A DNA stretch of 38,313 bases from IMG/VR virus record IMGVR_UViG_3300042471_000537, positions 1 through 38,313 of that record; one strand, given 5' to 3'. This document shows positions 24,222-31,389 of this stretch, one piece after another; position 1 is the first letter of the stretch; every line of letters begins with the position of its first letter. A model generated the notes under the pieces. It had not been told where the DNA came from. It searched no databases and saw only the letters and a list, made by a program, of their open reading frames with translations. Source of the stretch: a virus. Position numbers and translations under genes: made by a program.

Positions 24222-24761
24222 ATGGCTTGTACATCTTATTGTGACAGCTCTCTGCTCGATCACGTATTAGTAACGTGCGACGAGTATAAGCTCGGAGGCA
24301 GCCCTGCAATTATTGTAGGCAAATGCGGTTCAACCTTAGTCGATCCGGAAAGCGAAGCAGAAATTAATGCTCTACTTTTATCAGGAGACGCTAAGTTAGT
24401 TCAGAACGTACGTTTTTCAGTCCCGGCAGGTTCGCCAATTACGGTTGATAGCCCTGTAGGCTGCGGAACGTCTATCAGAATTAACGAGGACAGAACAGCT
24501 ACGATTTTCGACGGTAATGTTACCGGAGGGACTAACTTGTTTTACAACGACCTCAACCAAAAGAAAATTGCTTGGGTGTTAGCGTATCTATGCGACTCGA
24601 ACACGACCTTGTACATTAATCCTAACCAAGGGATTACTGTAAGTGCTAACTTTATCTTACCGGAGCAGAATAACGAATTACAGCGTTATGAAGTAACTCT
24701 TTCTTGGAGAGATAAACAAATTCCAACTCAGTACGACGCACCTCCGGGTGTATTTAACTAA
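24222..24761 (+). CDS. Putative major tail (tube) protein
   Basis: 179 aa. It lies behind its own 93-bp leader, as expected for an abundant virion protein. The sequence is beta-rich (AIIVGKCGSTLVDPESEAE, KLVQNVRFSVPAGSPITVDS) with a C-terminal FILPEQNNELQRYEVTLSWR that fits a tube fold. Cys at residues 3, 7 and 19 open the protein. Size and position fit a tail tube protein, but I have no certain sequence match. An alternative is a head decoration protein. Confidence 0.62.
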   Translation: MACTSYCDSSLLDHVLVTCDEYKLGGSPAIIVGKCGSTLVDPESEAEINALLLSGDAKLVQNVRFSVPAGSPITVDSPVGCGTSIRINEDRTATIFDGNVTGGTNLFYNDLNQKKIAWVLAYLCDSNTTLYINPNQGITVSANFILPEQNNELQRYEVTLSWRDKQIPTQYDAPPGVFN

Positions 24762-25693
24762 TGGATATTGAAACGACAACAACTCAAAAGGACACCTTAC
24801 TAGATAGTGGGGTTGTCCTTTTTGCGTATGGCAAACAGGCATACATAGAGGCTGCATATAACTTAATCTACACTATTCGAAAAAGTGGATATGCAGGGCA
24901 CATTACACTTTATACTGATAACGTCGATTTAGCTACGGCTTTCCTATCAGAACTCTTGTTCGAATTAAAGATTAAGAGTCTTAATGAGAAGTACTTTACT
25001 TCCGGAGGAAAAGTAGAACCGTGCTTACCTAAGTTGTCTATGTACGATTTACTGCCTTATACGAACAATCTTTATATCGACGTAGATAGCATAGCCCTAA
25101 ATGACATAACGTCCCTTATAGAGTCTCTAATAGGTCTTAATGGCGATTTCTATACATTAATGGCCGGGACTTATAAGCCGGAACAAACAGGCGTTTGGAA
25201 CGATATGGTATGGGCTGCGGTTAAAGACTTTAGAGATCAATTCGGAATTTCAGAACAACTGCCGTTGTATGCTATAAACAGTAGTTTAATGTTTATCCGA
25301 AAGGGAACGGTGACTAAAGATATCTTTAAGACGGCTAAGAAACTCTATACTAAAAAGACCTTTCCATTAAACAAGCTAAGGTTTAAGTGGGGCGGTGGGC
25401 AACCGGATGAATTATACTTTAATGCAGCTCTTAGTCTGCTAGAGTATAACCCGGAAATAGACTCTAAATTAATTCGAGAGCCTATGTTTTTTAGCATTAA
25501 AGCCGGAGTTAATTTTGATCAAATAATTAAAGGCTATTACCTTTTTACTTACTACGGAGGACAGGGGCACACCCACTCTTTTTATGTAGATTGGGCAGAT
25601 AGGCTGTTAAAGAAAATGAAAGAGTCCGACGGTAAACAGCACTACTCTTTTATAAGGAGAATTATAATGCATAAACACGCAAACAAAAGATAA
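24761..25693 (+). CDS. GT-A family glycosyltransferase (GT8-like)
   Basis: 310 aa. GT-A features: an N-terminal nucleotide-sugar region (GVVLFAYGKQAYIEAAYNLI, GHITLYTDNVDLA), a DxD motif Asp107-Val-Asp109 (LYIDVDSIAL) for metal and donor, an acceptor-side strand (YAINSSLMFIRKG) and GGGQPDELYFNAAL. The C-terminus is basic (RRIIMHKHANKR). It uses a nucleotide sugar to modify an acceptor. It is translationally coupled to both the tail-tube gene (TAATG) and the portal gene (TAATG), so a virion protein is a likely acceptor. DNA or host surface sugar remain possible. Confidence 0.8.
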   Translation: MDIETTTTQKDTLLDSGVVLFAYGKQAYIEAAYNLIYTIRKSGYAGHITLYTDNVDLATAFLSELLFELKIKSLNEKYFTSGGKVEPCLPKLSMYDLLPYTNNLYIDVDSIALNDITSLIESLIGLNGDFYTLMAGTYKPEQTGVWNDMVWAAVKDFRDQFGISEQLPLYAINSSLMFIRKGTVTKDIFKTAKKLYTKKTFPLNKLRFKWGGGQPDELYFNAALSLLEYNPEIDSKLIREPMFFSIKAGVNFDQIIKGYYLFTYYGGQGHTHSFYVDWADRLLKKMKESDGKQHYSFIRRIIMHKHANKR

Positions 25694-27618
25694 TGGAGCT
25701 AAGTACCGAAAAGATAGCGCAAATTATAGCACAATTTAAGAATTCATTTACCGGATGGAAAACTCAGGTAGATAGAGCTGCTATAAATCCTATTTCAAAA
25801 AAAAGAGAGGGTACAGAACCCTATCCGGAGTATTGGACAGGGTATAACTTTTCGGCAAAAAGCTACGATGCTATAGTACCTCATACAAGGCCGGACATTT
25901 ATCCTGAACGATTGTTCGCTGTTAGAAGTCCAAACCAAGACGAAAAACAGGCCGAATATATTAAAGCAAATTACAGACCAACTACCCTACCTGTATTCGA
26001 GGAAGCCAAGTCTACTATAACACGAAGTTTTGCAGATCAAAATTGGAGTATAAACTATAAGCAGGAACTCGATTTTGAACGGTATTCAAAAGAGCCTTTT
26101 GAATTATACGTAAACTACGAAGTGCCTTTATACGGATCTATTGAACACTTTATGAAGTCTATCGTACCTTCCTTAAAGTTACAGGATGCGGCAGGTATTA
26201 TAGCTGTAGAACCTTACGACTTAGAATTCTTAGAAGAGACAGAGGACGGAGAAGTCGTAGAGGGTAATTCAATGGTAAGGCCTTTCCCGGTATATTACCA
26301 ATGTAAGGACATTGTAGGACAGGAGCTAGATTACTACTACCTTGTAATTACTCCGGAAAAGAGTTTAGTTAACTCCGGGTTAAAGCAAGAGCGTTCCGGT
26401 ATAGTCTTAAAGCTATATGACTCTAAGTATATCTATAAGATCTCTCAGTACGGAAAGAAATCTGATATGCTTTTTTCAGCTCCCGAAGTCTATTATGAAC
26501 ACGATCTTGGTTATGTACCTTGTCAAAAGCTTAAAGGAACTCCGATCTTAATTAAGGACGTACTAAATTATCAGAGTCCGTATATTACTGCAGTGCCTTT
26601 ACTTGACCAAGTCCTCTTAGACGAAAGCTATCTAAAGATTTCTAAGGCCACAAGTGCCTTTCCGTATATGATAGCCTTAGGAGAAATTTGCACCTTTACT
26701 TCGAGAGAGGGGCAGACCTGCGATAACGGACAGATATTTGATCTAGCAACCGGACTTTATAACTCTTGTCCGTCCTGTAGTGGATTGGGAGTAAAAGAAA
26801 GGATTTCACCTTCCGGTAAACTCTTAGTCCGTCCTAAAACAATGACTTCGGAAGGGGACTCAGGTTTAAGTGGAGAATATATGAAGTTTGTTTCCCCTTC
26901 AATGGAGACTTTGAACTTTCTAAGACAGGAAATAGATCGAAACTATAGCCGTGCTAAAGACATTTTACACCTTCCGAATTCGGACGCTACAGTTACTTTT
27001 GAAGAGTCCGGTACTGCTACGGGAAGTATGAATAAATTAAGAGCGTTACACGCTTTCTTAAAGCCTATTTCAGATGAACTTTTCGGCCTCTATGAGTTTA
27101 TCTTAAAAACTACAGGCCTTATTAGATATAGAGAATACTTCGGAGGCTTTACTTTAGTATATCCAACTAGCTTCGATGTTAACACTCCTACAGATTACCT
27201 CGAAATGGTAAGCTTAGGAATTAAGGCCGGAGTGCCTCCAAGTGTTACATACGGAAACCTGTATAATTATATGAAGTCCGTATACTATACAGACAGGGAT
27301 ACTACCCGGATCTACGACTTAATACTTTCGGCAGACGAACTATTATTAATGTCGGCTGCGGATATAGCTCTAAGAGTAGCTAACGGGACTGTAGAAAAGT
27401 GGCAGGACGTGTTACACTTTAGTGCACCTCAATTAGTAATGGAGCTTATTCGAACTTTTACGCCAACTGAAACAGCTCCGGAGTTTCTAGATCTTCCTAT
27501 AGAGGAACAGGTTGTGGCCTTAAGAGAAAAGGCTGCGGAAAAGGTACGGGTAAAGTTAGATCCTATACAGGAAGCTCAACAGGCCTTAATAAGCACAATG
27601 TCTAATGGCCTCATTTGA
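25693..27618 (+). CDS. Portal protein with a zinc-ribbon-like insertion
   Basis: 641 aa. It fits the SPP1-gp6/DUF4055-like portal type: an acidic wing region, then MKFVSPSMETLNFLRQEIDR, TVTFEESGTATGSMNKL and RALHAFLKPISDELFGLYEF, a common portal clip/stem pattern, and MuF as the next gene. A Cys cluster, Cys333, Cys343, Cys359 and Cys362 (with CPSCSGLG), looks like a zinc ribbon inserted in the wing. The portal forms the dodecameric DNA gate at a capsid vertex. It overlaps MuF by 14 bp. Confidence 0.88.
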   Translation: MELSTEKIAQIIAQFKNSFTGWKTQVDRAAINPISKKREGTEPYPEYWTGYNFSAKSYDAIVPHTRPDIYPERLFAVRSPNQDEKQAEYIKANYRPTTLPVFEEAKSTITRSFADQNWSINYKQELDFERYSKEPFELYVNYEVPLYGSIEHFMKSIVPSLKLQDAAGIIAVEPYDLEFLEETEDGEVVEGNSMVRPFPVYYQCKDIVGQELDYYYLVITPEKSLVNSGLKQERSGIVLKLYDSKYIYKISQYGKKSDMLFSAPEVYYEHDLGYVPCQKLKGTPILIKDVLNYQSPYITAVPLLDQVLLDESYLKISKATSAFPYMIALGEICTFTSREGQTCDNGQIFDLATGLYNSCPSCSGLGVKERISPSGKLLVRPKTMTSEGDSGLSGEYMKFVSPSMETLNFLRQEIDRNYSRAKDILHLPNSDATVTFEESGTATGSMNKLRALHAFLKPISDELFGLYEFILKTTGLIRYREYFGGFTLVYPTSFDVNTPTDYLEMVSLGIKAGVPPSVTYGNLYNYMKSVYYTDRDTTRIYDLILSADELLLMSAADIALRVANGTVEKWQDVLHFSAPQLVMELIRTFTPTETAPEFLDLPIEEQVVALREKAAEKVRVKLDPIQEAQQALISTMSNGLI

Positions 27619-28513
27619 ACAATTAGTAAAGAAAAAGATCGAGCTATTCGAGAACGTACCGGAAAGTATGGCCACGGCTGCCGAAAAAGCTCAGATTTCT
27701 GCTTGGAGGGCAATCGAGCCATTATTGCTAGAAATGGAAACGAGTCCCGAAGGTAATATTTTACAGACCGAGGGCAATGTAAGGAGGATCTCTCAAATTA
27801 CAGATCAATTAAACAAGTCCTTAGCCTCCGGAGAATACTTTAAGGCCGTAGAATCTTTCTTAAAAAGCATAGATGAAGGTGTTAACTTAACGACTGAAAT
27901 AGCTCAGAAAATCGAGTCTAACTTCGAGCCGTCTACTGTTCAGAAACAACTTATAGAGCTTTCTAAACAGAATGCTTTATCGTCGTTTTTTGGAAGTGGA
28001 TTAAGGCAGAGAGTTACTCTACCTTTCTTAGAGCAGTTAACTGCTAATGTAGCCGCTAGAGCACCGTTAAGAGAAGCTATTACAAGCCTACAGGGTACTA
28101 TAACAGGTACGGATGCCTCCGACGGTAGACTTTTAGCTAATATAAAAACTACTGCTTTAACAGCACAAGCGATCGCTGACAGATCTTATTCAGCTTCCGT
28201 AAACGATGAAATAGGAGTAGAATGGTACAGATATTTAGGTGGAGAAATACCTACTACACGTCCTTTCTGCGAACATAGAGAAGCCGGATACTTTCATAAA
28301 AAAGAAATTGAAGCTTGGGGCGAAGGTAAAAATAGCGCAGGGATATCAGATATAAGAGACGGGACTTGGGCAGGTCGAATCGAGGGGACAGATATTAAGA
28401 CTATTTTTACGTTTGTTGGAGGGTATAACTGCCGTCATTATTTAATGCCGGTTAACATAAGTAGAGTGCCTCCGGAGGTTATTGAAAGAGTTAAGGCCGA
28501 AGGATTTATTTAA
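27605..28513 (+). CDS. Minor head protein, MuF / SPP1 gp7-like
   Basis: 302 aa. Helical N-terminal two-thirds. The C-terminal MuF domain has SYSASVNDEIGVEWYRYLGG, CEHREAGYFHKKEIEAWGEG and a final NCRHYLMPV motif. MuF proteins bind the portal and are co-packaged at low copy. It follows the portal directly, as usual. No toxin domain is attached at the C-terminus. Confidence 0.88.
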   Translation: MASFEQLVKKKIELFENVPESMATAAEKAQISAWRAIEPLLLEMETSPEGNILQTEGNVRRISQITDQLNKSLASGEYFKAVESFLKSIDEGVNLTTEIAQKIESNFEPSTVQKQLIELSKQNALSSFFGSGLRQRVTLPFLEQLTANVAARAPLREAITSLQGTITGTDASDGRLLANIKTTALTAQAIADRSYSASVNDEIGVEWYRYLGGEIPTTRPFCEHREAGYFHKKEIEAWGEGKNSAGISDIRDGTWAGRIEGTDIKTIFTFVGGYNCRHYLMPVNISRVPPEVIERVKAEGFI

Positions 28514-28537
28514 TTGGCACTTTTTACGTCGCTGTTT

Positions 28538-28552
28538 GACGGGTATTTCGAC
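28538..28552 (+). repeat. 15-bp direct repeat, copy 1
   Basis: GACGGGTATTTCGAC, matched at 14 of 15 positions by GACGGATATTTCGAC at 28716-28730. It may be a protein site or part of an RNA structure, since it overlaps the GGGTAT hairpin. Confidence 0.6.
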
Positions 28553-28633
28553 ATACCCTTAAAAATCTATTAGAGGCCTTTAGATAGATTAGTACCTCTG
28601 TACGATATCTACATATAGATCAGGTAGAGATGT

Positions 28634-28675
28634 GAGTTTTCGGCTGACAGCAAGGCTTTCCGAGGCTCTTTTTTT
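28634..28675 (+). terminator. Terminator after the portal/MuF unit
   Basis: GAGTTTTCGG (28634-28643) pairs with CCGAGGCTC (28660-28668), using G-U pairs and one bulge, and is followed by seven T. The closest terminator after MuF. Confidence 0.7.
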
Positions 28676-28715
28676 CTATTAAATTTTAAGAGTACTTCTC
28701 TTATAAACCCGTTTC

Positions 28716-28730
28716 GACGGATATTTCGAC
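28716..28730 (+). repeat. 15-bp direct repeat, copy 2
   Basis: GACGGATATTTCGAC, 14 of 15 positions identical to copy 1 at 28538. It is preceded by a further TTTCGACGG overlap, giving a local TTTCGACGG doublet. Confidence 0.6.
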
Positions 28731-28826
28731 GGTCTATTAATAAATTAATGACAGATTTATTGACAAGTGTATATATTAATTATCTTCCGTTCGGGACTTA
28801 ATTTGTTCTAACTACCTTTAACAAAG

Positions 28827-28860
28827 ATTGTATTAATTTGGTTTAGTAACTTAATACAAT
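28827..28860 (+). promoter_or_regulatory. Perfect 10+10 bp dyad (operator candidate)
   Basis: ATTGTATTAA (28827-28836) and TTAATACAAT (28851-28860) are exact inverted repeats with a 14-bp spacer. The left arm abuts the -33 TTTG and the right arm abuts the -7 TACATTTG, so a bound protein would control this promoter. Confidence 0.75.
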
Positions 28861-28868
28861 TACATTTG
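28837..28868 (+). promoter_or_regulatory. Promoter for the scaffold unit, leaderless form
   Basis: TTTG 28837-28840, 20-bp spacer, TACATTTG 28861-28868. The ATG at 28873 starts 4 nt after the -7 box, so the transcript would begin at or next to the ATG. Confidence 0.7.
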
Positions 28869-28872
28869 TAAA

Positions 28873-29076
28873 ATGGTTTACGTACTTCCTGACGGTCGCA
28901 TAGTCCGAGTTAACAAAACGGTTGAAGCGGTCGTTCTAAAGAAAGGTGGTAAACCGTTAGTATTGCAACCAATTAATTTTGAATATGCCAATTACACCGG
29001 AACAAGCGATGGACTTAGTGAAGTTCATAAACCTACACGAAGAGGACGACGTAGAAAAAGCCAAGGAGAAATTTGA
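28873..29076 (+). CDS. Small head-region protein (67 aa)
   Basis: ATG 28873 directly after the promoter. A beta-like start (MVYVLPDGRIVRVNKTVEAV) and a very basic tail (HKPTRRGRRRKSQGEI). Its last 92 bp overlap the scaffold gene in another frame. Likely a small head-assembly protein or a translational lead-in to scaffold. No named family. Confidence 0.68.
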   Translation: MVYVLPDGRIVRVNKTVEAVVLKKGGKPLVLQPINFEYANYTGTSDGLSEVHKPTRRGRRRKSQGEI

Positions 29077-29818
29077 GGAACTCTACGTGGAGTCTAAAGA
29101 GCTATCAAGACAGGTAGGTAAGATCACGGGAACAGTCTTAAACGTCGCCAAAAAAGGTTATGAGTCCTTAGGGATTGCTATTGCAGACGAAGAGTTAAAG
29201 GATAAAAAAGTTGAAGATATCTTACGCTTAGGCTTCGAGCGTGTACGTGGTGAGCAGGATAAGCAGAAAGAGGAATGGGAAAAGAAAGCAACTCCGGAGG
29301 GTACTAACGAACTTGTAAAGGAGTGGGAAAAGAAATTAAAAAGCTTAGAAAGAAAGCTCTCTGACACGGAAAGCTCTCGACAGGATGTAATTACGCAGTT
29401 CGAATCATATAAGACCGATGTAAAAGAGACTACTAAGAGAAGTAAGATAGAGTCTATTTTCGAAAAAGAGTTACAGGGAGTCCGACTTGATCCTTCGGTT
29501 AATGCTTTAACTATAAAAGGCTTTAAGTCCGAATTAAGCGATAAGTACGTGTTTGATTTAGAAGAGGACGGCACACCTATCGTAAAGGATAAAAGCTCTT
29601 TACAGCCTCTTAAATCGAAAGAAAAGGCTAATGTCTATATGACTATAGCAGAAGTAATCGCTGCCGAAGCCGCTAAACAAGACTTATTACAGAAAAATCC
29701 GGGCGCAGGTAGGAAGTATACACAGACCACTCCGGCAGGTGTTAACGTGCCTTTAGATAGCGTCGATGATCGTAAAAGAAAAGGCATTAATCCGGCATTC
29801 TTTGGTAACTTCAAATAG
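28985..29818 (+). CDS. Capsid scaffolding protein
   Basis: 277 aa from ATG 28985. A TTG two codons earlier is a weaker choice. Charged, Glu/Lys-rich helices with coiled coil over about residues 85-155 (KKLKSLERKLSDTESSRQDV) and a C-terminal region ending NPAFFGNFK, matching the scaffold type of Bacteroidota and Gram-positive siphoviruses (gp20-like). It directs procapsid assembly and is expelled or cleaved. No separate head protease is seen. Confidence 0.8.
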   Translation: MPITPEQAMDLVKFINLHEEDDVEKAKEKFEELYVESKELSRQVGKITGTVLNVAKKGYESLGIAIADEELKDKKVEDILRLGFERVRGEQDKQKEEWEKKATPEGTNELVKEWEKKLKSLERKLSDTESSRQDVITQFESYKTDVKETTKRSKIESIFEKELQGVRLDPSVNALTIKGFKSELSDKYVFDLEEDGTPIVKDKSSLQPLKSKEKANVYMTIAEVIAAEAAKQDLLQKNPGAGRKYTQTTPAGVNVPLDSVDDRKRKGINPAFFGNFK

Positions 29819-29860
29819 TTTACGTATTTTTGTTCTGCTTTGAGTTTATTCTATATATAG

Positions 29861-29889
29861 AGGCCGTAGTTCCATAGCTACGGCCTTTC
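29861..29889 (+). terminator. Terminator or attenuator hairpin
   Basis: AGGCCGTAG (29861-29869) pairs exactly with CTACGGCCT (29878-29886) around an 8-nt loop, followed by a short TTCC. A promoter-like TTTG 29801-29804 / TATTTTTG 29825-29832 (20-bp spacer) lies just upstream, so it could act as an attenuator. Confidence 0.65.
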
Positions 29890-29895
29890 CTTAAA

Positions 29896-29970
29896 ATGCT
29901 CGATATGAAAAACGTAGTAAACTTCGGTGGATGCAATTGCGGTGGCAAAGGCAAAGGAGGTACTAAGTAG
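29896..29970 (+). CDS. Gly/Cys-rich 24-aa peptide
   Basis: ATG 29896 (or 29905) encodes MLDMKNVVNFGGCNCGGKGK followed by four residues, ending in TAG. The next gene begins with GTG directly after that TAG and in the same frame. The CNCGGKGKGG stretch also contains a strong Shine-Dalgarno (AAAGGAGGT at 29953-29961) for that GTG. It may be a leader peptide or a small free product. Confidence 0.5.
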   Translation: MLDMKNVVNFGGCNCGGKGKGGTK

Positions 29971-30561
29971 GTGGGATTTGTAAAGAATACTACATACTAT
30001 AGAGGTGTAGTATATGAATGGAATTTACCAACCGGATCTACCTGCCCGTTTGCGAAAGAGTGTAAAGTTTCCGTAGATCGTTATACAGGAAAGTTCGACG
30101 TAGATAACGGAGCTTACAGATGTTATGCGGCAAGTCCTGAAAGATTTCCCGGAGTAAGGGAGCACAGGTAGAAAAACTTTGAATTAGTCCGGAACAATAA
30201 GATTTCGAGAATACCAAAAGATTGTACTGCCATAAGAATACACGCAGCCGGAGACTTTTTTAACCAAGCGTATTTTGATCTATGGTTAAATGTTGCCATC
30301 CGTAATCCACATATCGAAATGTGGGCTTATACAAAGAGTCTTAAATATTGGGTTGCTAGAATAGGATCTATACCACCGAACTTTACACTTACAGCTTCCT
30401 ATGGAGGTCGTTCAGACGATCTAATACAAGAGTACGGCCTTAAGAATGTTATCGTATACCCGAACAAAGAAGCAGTGCCTCCGGATAGGCCTATAGATAC
30501 TAACGATGATTGGGCACGGGTAAGGTCTGTAAACTTTGCTTTACTTGATAACTTCAAATAA
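29971..30561 (+). pseudogene. gp88-like gene interrupted by in-frame TAG at 30169
   Basis: From GTG 29971 the frame encodes WNLPTGSTCPFAKECK and YRCYAASPERFPGVREHR, then a TAG at 30169-30171, then continues in the same frame to 30561 with KNFELVRNNKISRIP, IRIHAAGDFFNQAYFDLWL and WAYTKSLKYWVARI. The motifs match the phage gp88-like family (TCP..C, CYA, GDFF, YTKS) and the family requires both halves. The TAG therefore truncates one gene. TAG is a normal stop elsewhere in this genome, so it is more likely a mutation, readthrough site or sequencing error than recoding. Confidence 0.82.
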
Positions 30562-30572
30562 ATGTCCTGATA

Positions 30573-30609
30573 TACAGCGCATTAACTCTCTTACTGTATT
30601 TTTTTTTTG
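30573..30609 (+). terminator. Weak terminator
   Basis: ATACAG pairs with CTGTAT across a loop of about 16 nt, followed by a run of nine T just before the copy-6 promoter. Confidence 0.5.
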
Positions 30610-30615
30610 AAAAAG

Positions 30616-30646
30616 TTTGCGAAATCAAAAAGGCTATGTATATTTG
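30616..30646 (+). promoter_or_regulatory. Promoter, early type (copy 6)
   Basis: TTTG 30616-30619 in TTGAAAAAGTTTGC, 19-bp spacer, TATATTTG 30639-30646, followed by CAAAACAAAC-rich leader. An early-type promoter inside the late head region. Confidence 0.85.
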
Positions 30647-30679
30647 CCTATCAAAACAAACAAACAAAAAAAAACTAAT

Positions 30680-31099
30680 ATGAAAGCAGCGGTTAAAAAG
30701 CTAACAGTTCAAGAAACAAGAGACCACCGTCAAAACGAATATAACTACTCTATTTGGCAGTCTAACGTAGATCGGATGTTAAAGTATTCAGACGTAGAAT
30801 TCTACGTGTCAGAAAAAGGAATGGACGGAGCATACGACTATGATAGGATGTATGTAGTATATACACTACCTACGGGAACTCGATACTTAAAGTCTTTCGG
30901 ATATAGTGCAATGCTATCTAACGGTGGACTAGGAGAAGCCCTAATTTACCCAACTCAATCTGACAGTCAATTCGTAATTGAAACCGGAAAAGTTCAGCTA
31001 TCGGACGGTCGCAGAGTATATATAGACGGATCAGGAAACGAAAAGTACATACAACAACGCTCGATACTTACCGGGACTATTTGGACAAAGGAGCTATAA
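30680..31099 (+). CDS. Hypothetical accessory protein (139 aa)
   Basis: ATG 30680 after the copy-6 promoter and A-rich leader. A TTG at 30617 inside the promoter is rejected. Basic start (MKAAVKKLTVQETRDHRQNE), then aromatic beta-like sequence (YVVYTLPTGTRYLKSFGY). Not recognised. It is monocistronic and ends at a terminator, so it resembles a moron gene inserted among head genes. Confidence 0.73.
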   Translation: MKAAVKKLTVQETRDHRQNEYNYSIWQSNVDRMLKYSDVEFYVSEKGMDGAYDYDRMYVVYTLPTGTRYLKSFGYSAMLSNGGLGEALIYPTQSDSQFVIETGKVQLSDGRRVYIDGSGNEKYIQQRSILTGTIWTKEL

Positions 31100-31120
31100 T
31101 TAAAACAGGTAAAGAAATAG

Positions 31121-31150
31121 GTAGAGGCTAATGCCTCTATCTTTGTTTTA
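31121..31150 (+). terminator. Terminator
   Basis: TAGAGGC 31122-31128 pairs with GCCTCTA 31133-31139 around a TAAT tetraloop, followed by TCTTTGTTTT. Confidence 0.7.
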
Positions 31151-31174
31151 AGGCCTATGTATTTATTAAATTTG
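31142..31174 (+). promoter_or_regulatory. Promoter, candidate leaderless form
   Basis: TTTG 31142-31145, 21-bp spacer, TAAATTTG 31167-31174. The ATG at 31178 is 3 nt downstream of the -7 box. Confidence 0.55.
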
Positions 31175-31177
31175 CGT

Positions 31178-31273
31178 ATGGAACAGAGCTACTTACTACT
31201 AATACTTTTTACTTTAACAGTAGCCTTTATATGGGCAGAGCTTATAGATCGAGACTATAGAGATCGAAATTAA
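31178..31273 (+). CDS. Small membrane protein (31 aa)
   Basis: Begins MEQSYLLLILFTLTVAFIW, a single membrane-spanning segment (about residues 5-21), then an acidic/basic tail (ELIDRDYRDRN). Too short for the ORF list but has its own promoter and sits alone between terminator and the next promoter. The first 15 bases match 14 of 15 around codon 110 of the gene at 37511. Function unknown. Confidence 0.55.
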   Translation: MEQSYLLLILFTLTVAFIWAELIDRDYRDRN

Positions 31274-31326
31274 TATAGCTGATTATCAGAGACTTGATTA
31301 TTTTTTATAAAATAATTTTGAAATAG

Positions 31327-31357
31327 TTTGCAGATTCAAAACATAGATGTATATTTG
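31327..31357 (+). promoter_or_regulatory. Promoter, early type (copy 7)
   Basis: TTTG 31327-31330 in a slightly changed TTGAAATAGTTTGC, 19-bp spacer, TATATTTG 31350-31357. Leader with ATCAAAACAAAC and the GCACTAAACACT start region. Confidence 0.83.
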
Positions 31358-31389
31358 CCTATCAAAACAAACGAAAAGCACTAAACACT

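Larger units (their letters stand above)
28514..28872 (+). other. 359-bp gap: structured RNA, terminator, repeats, promoter
   Basis: No gene is seen. In order it holds: hairpin GGGTAT 28541-28546 / ATACCC 28553-28558; alternative pairings ATCTAT 28565-28570 / ATAGAT 28584-28589 and AGAGG 28572-28576 / CCTCT 28595-28599; a stem 28605-28612 / 28624-28631; the terminator at 28634-28675; a second copy of a 15-bp repeat at 28716; and the scaffold promoter with its dyad. It separates the portal unit from the scaffold unit and may encode a small RNA. Confidence 0.6.

Noticed and set aside
28760-28785. TTGACA followed by TATATT, resembling a sigma-70 promoter
   Set aside because: The boxes are only a few bases apart instead of 16-18 bp, and the host type uses -33/-7 promoters.
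29968-30171. Genome-wide recoding of TAG to an amino acid
   Set aside because: Several genes end in TAG with no conserved extension after it (for example at 1237, 4557 and 9667), so TAG works as a stop here.
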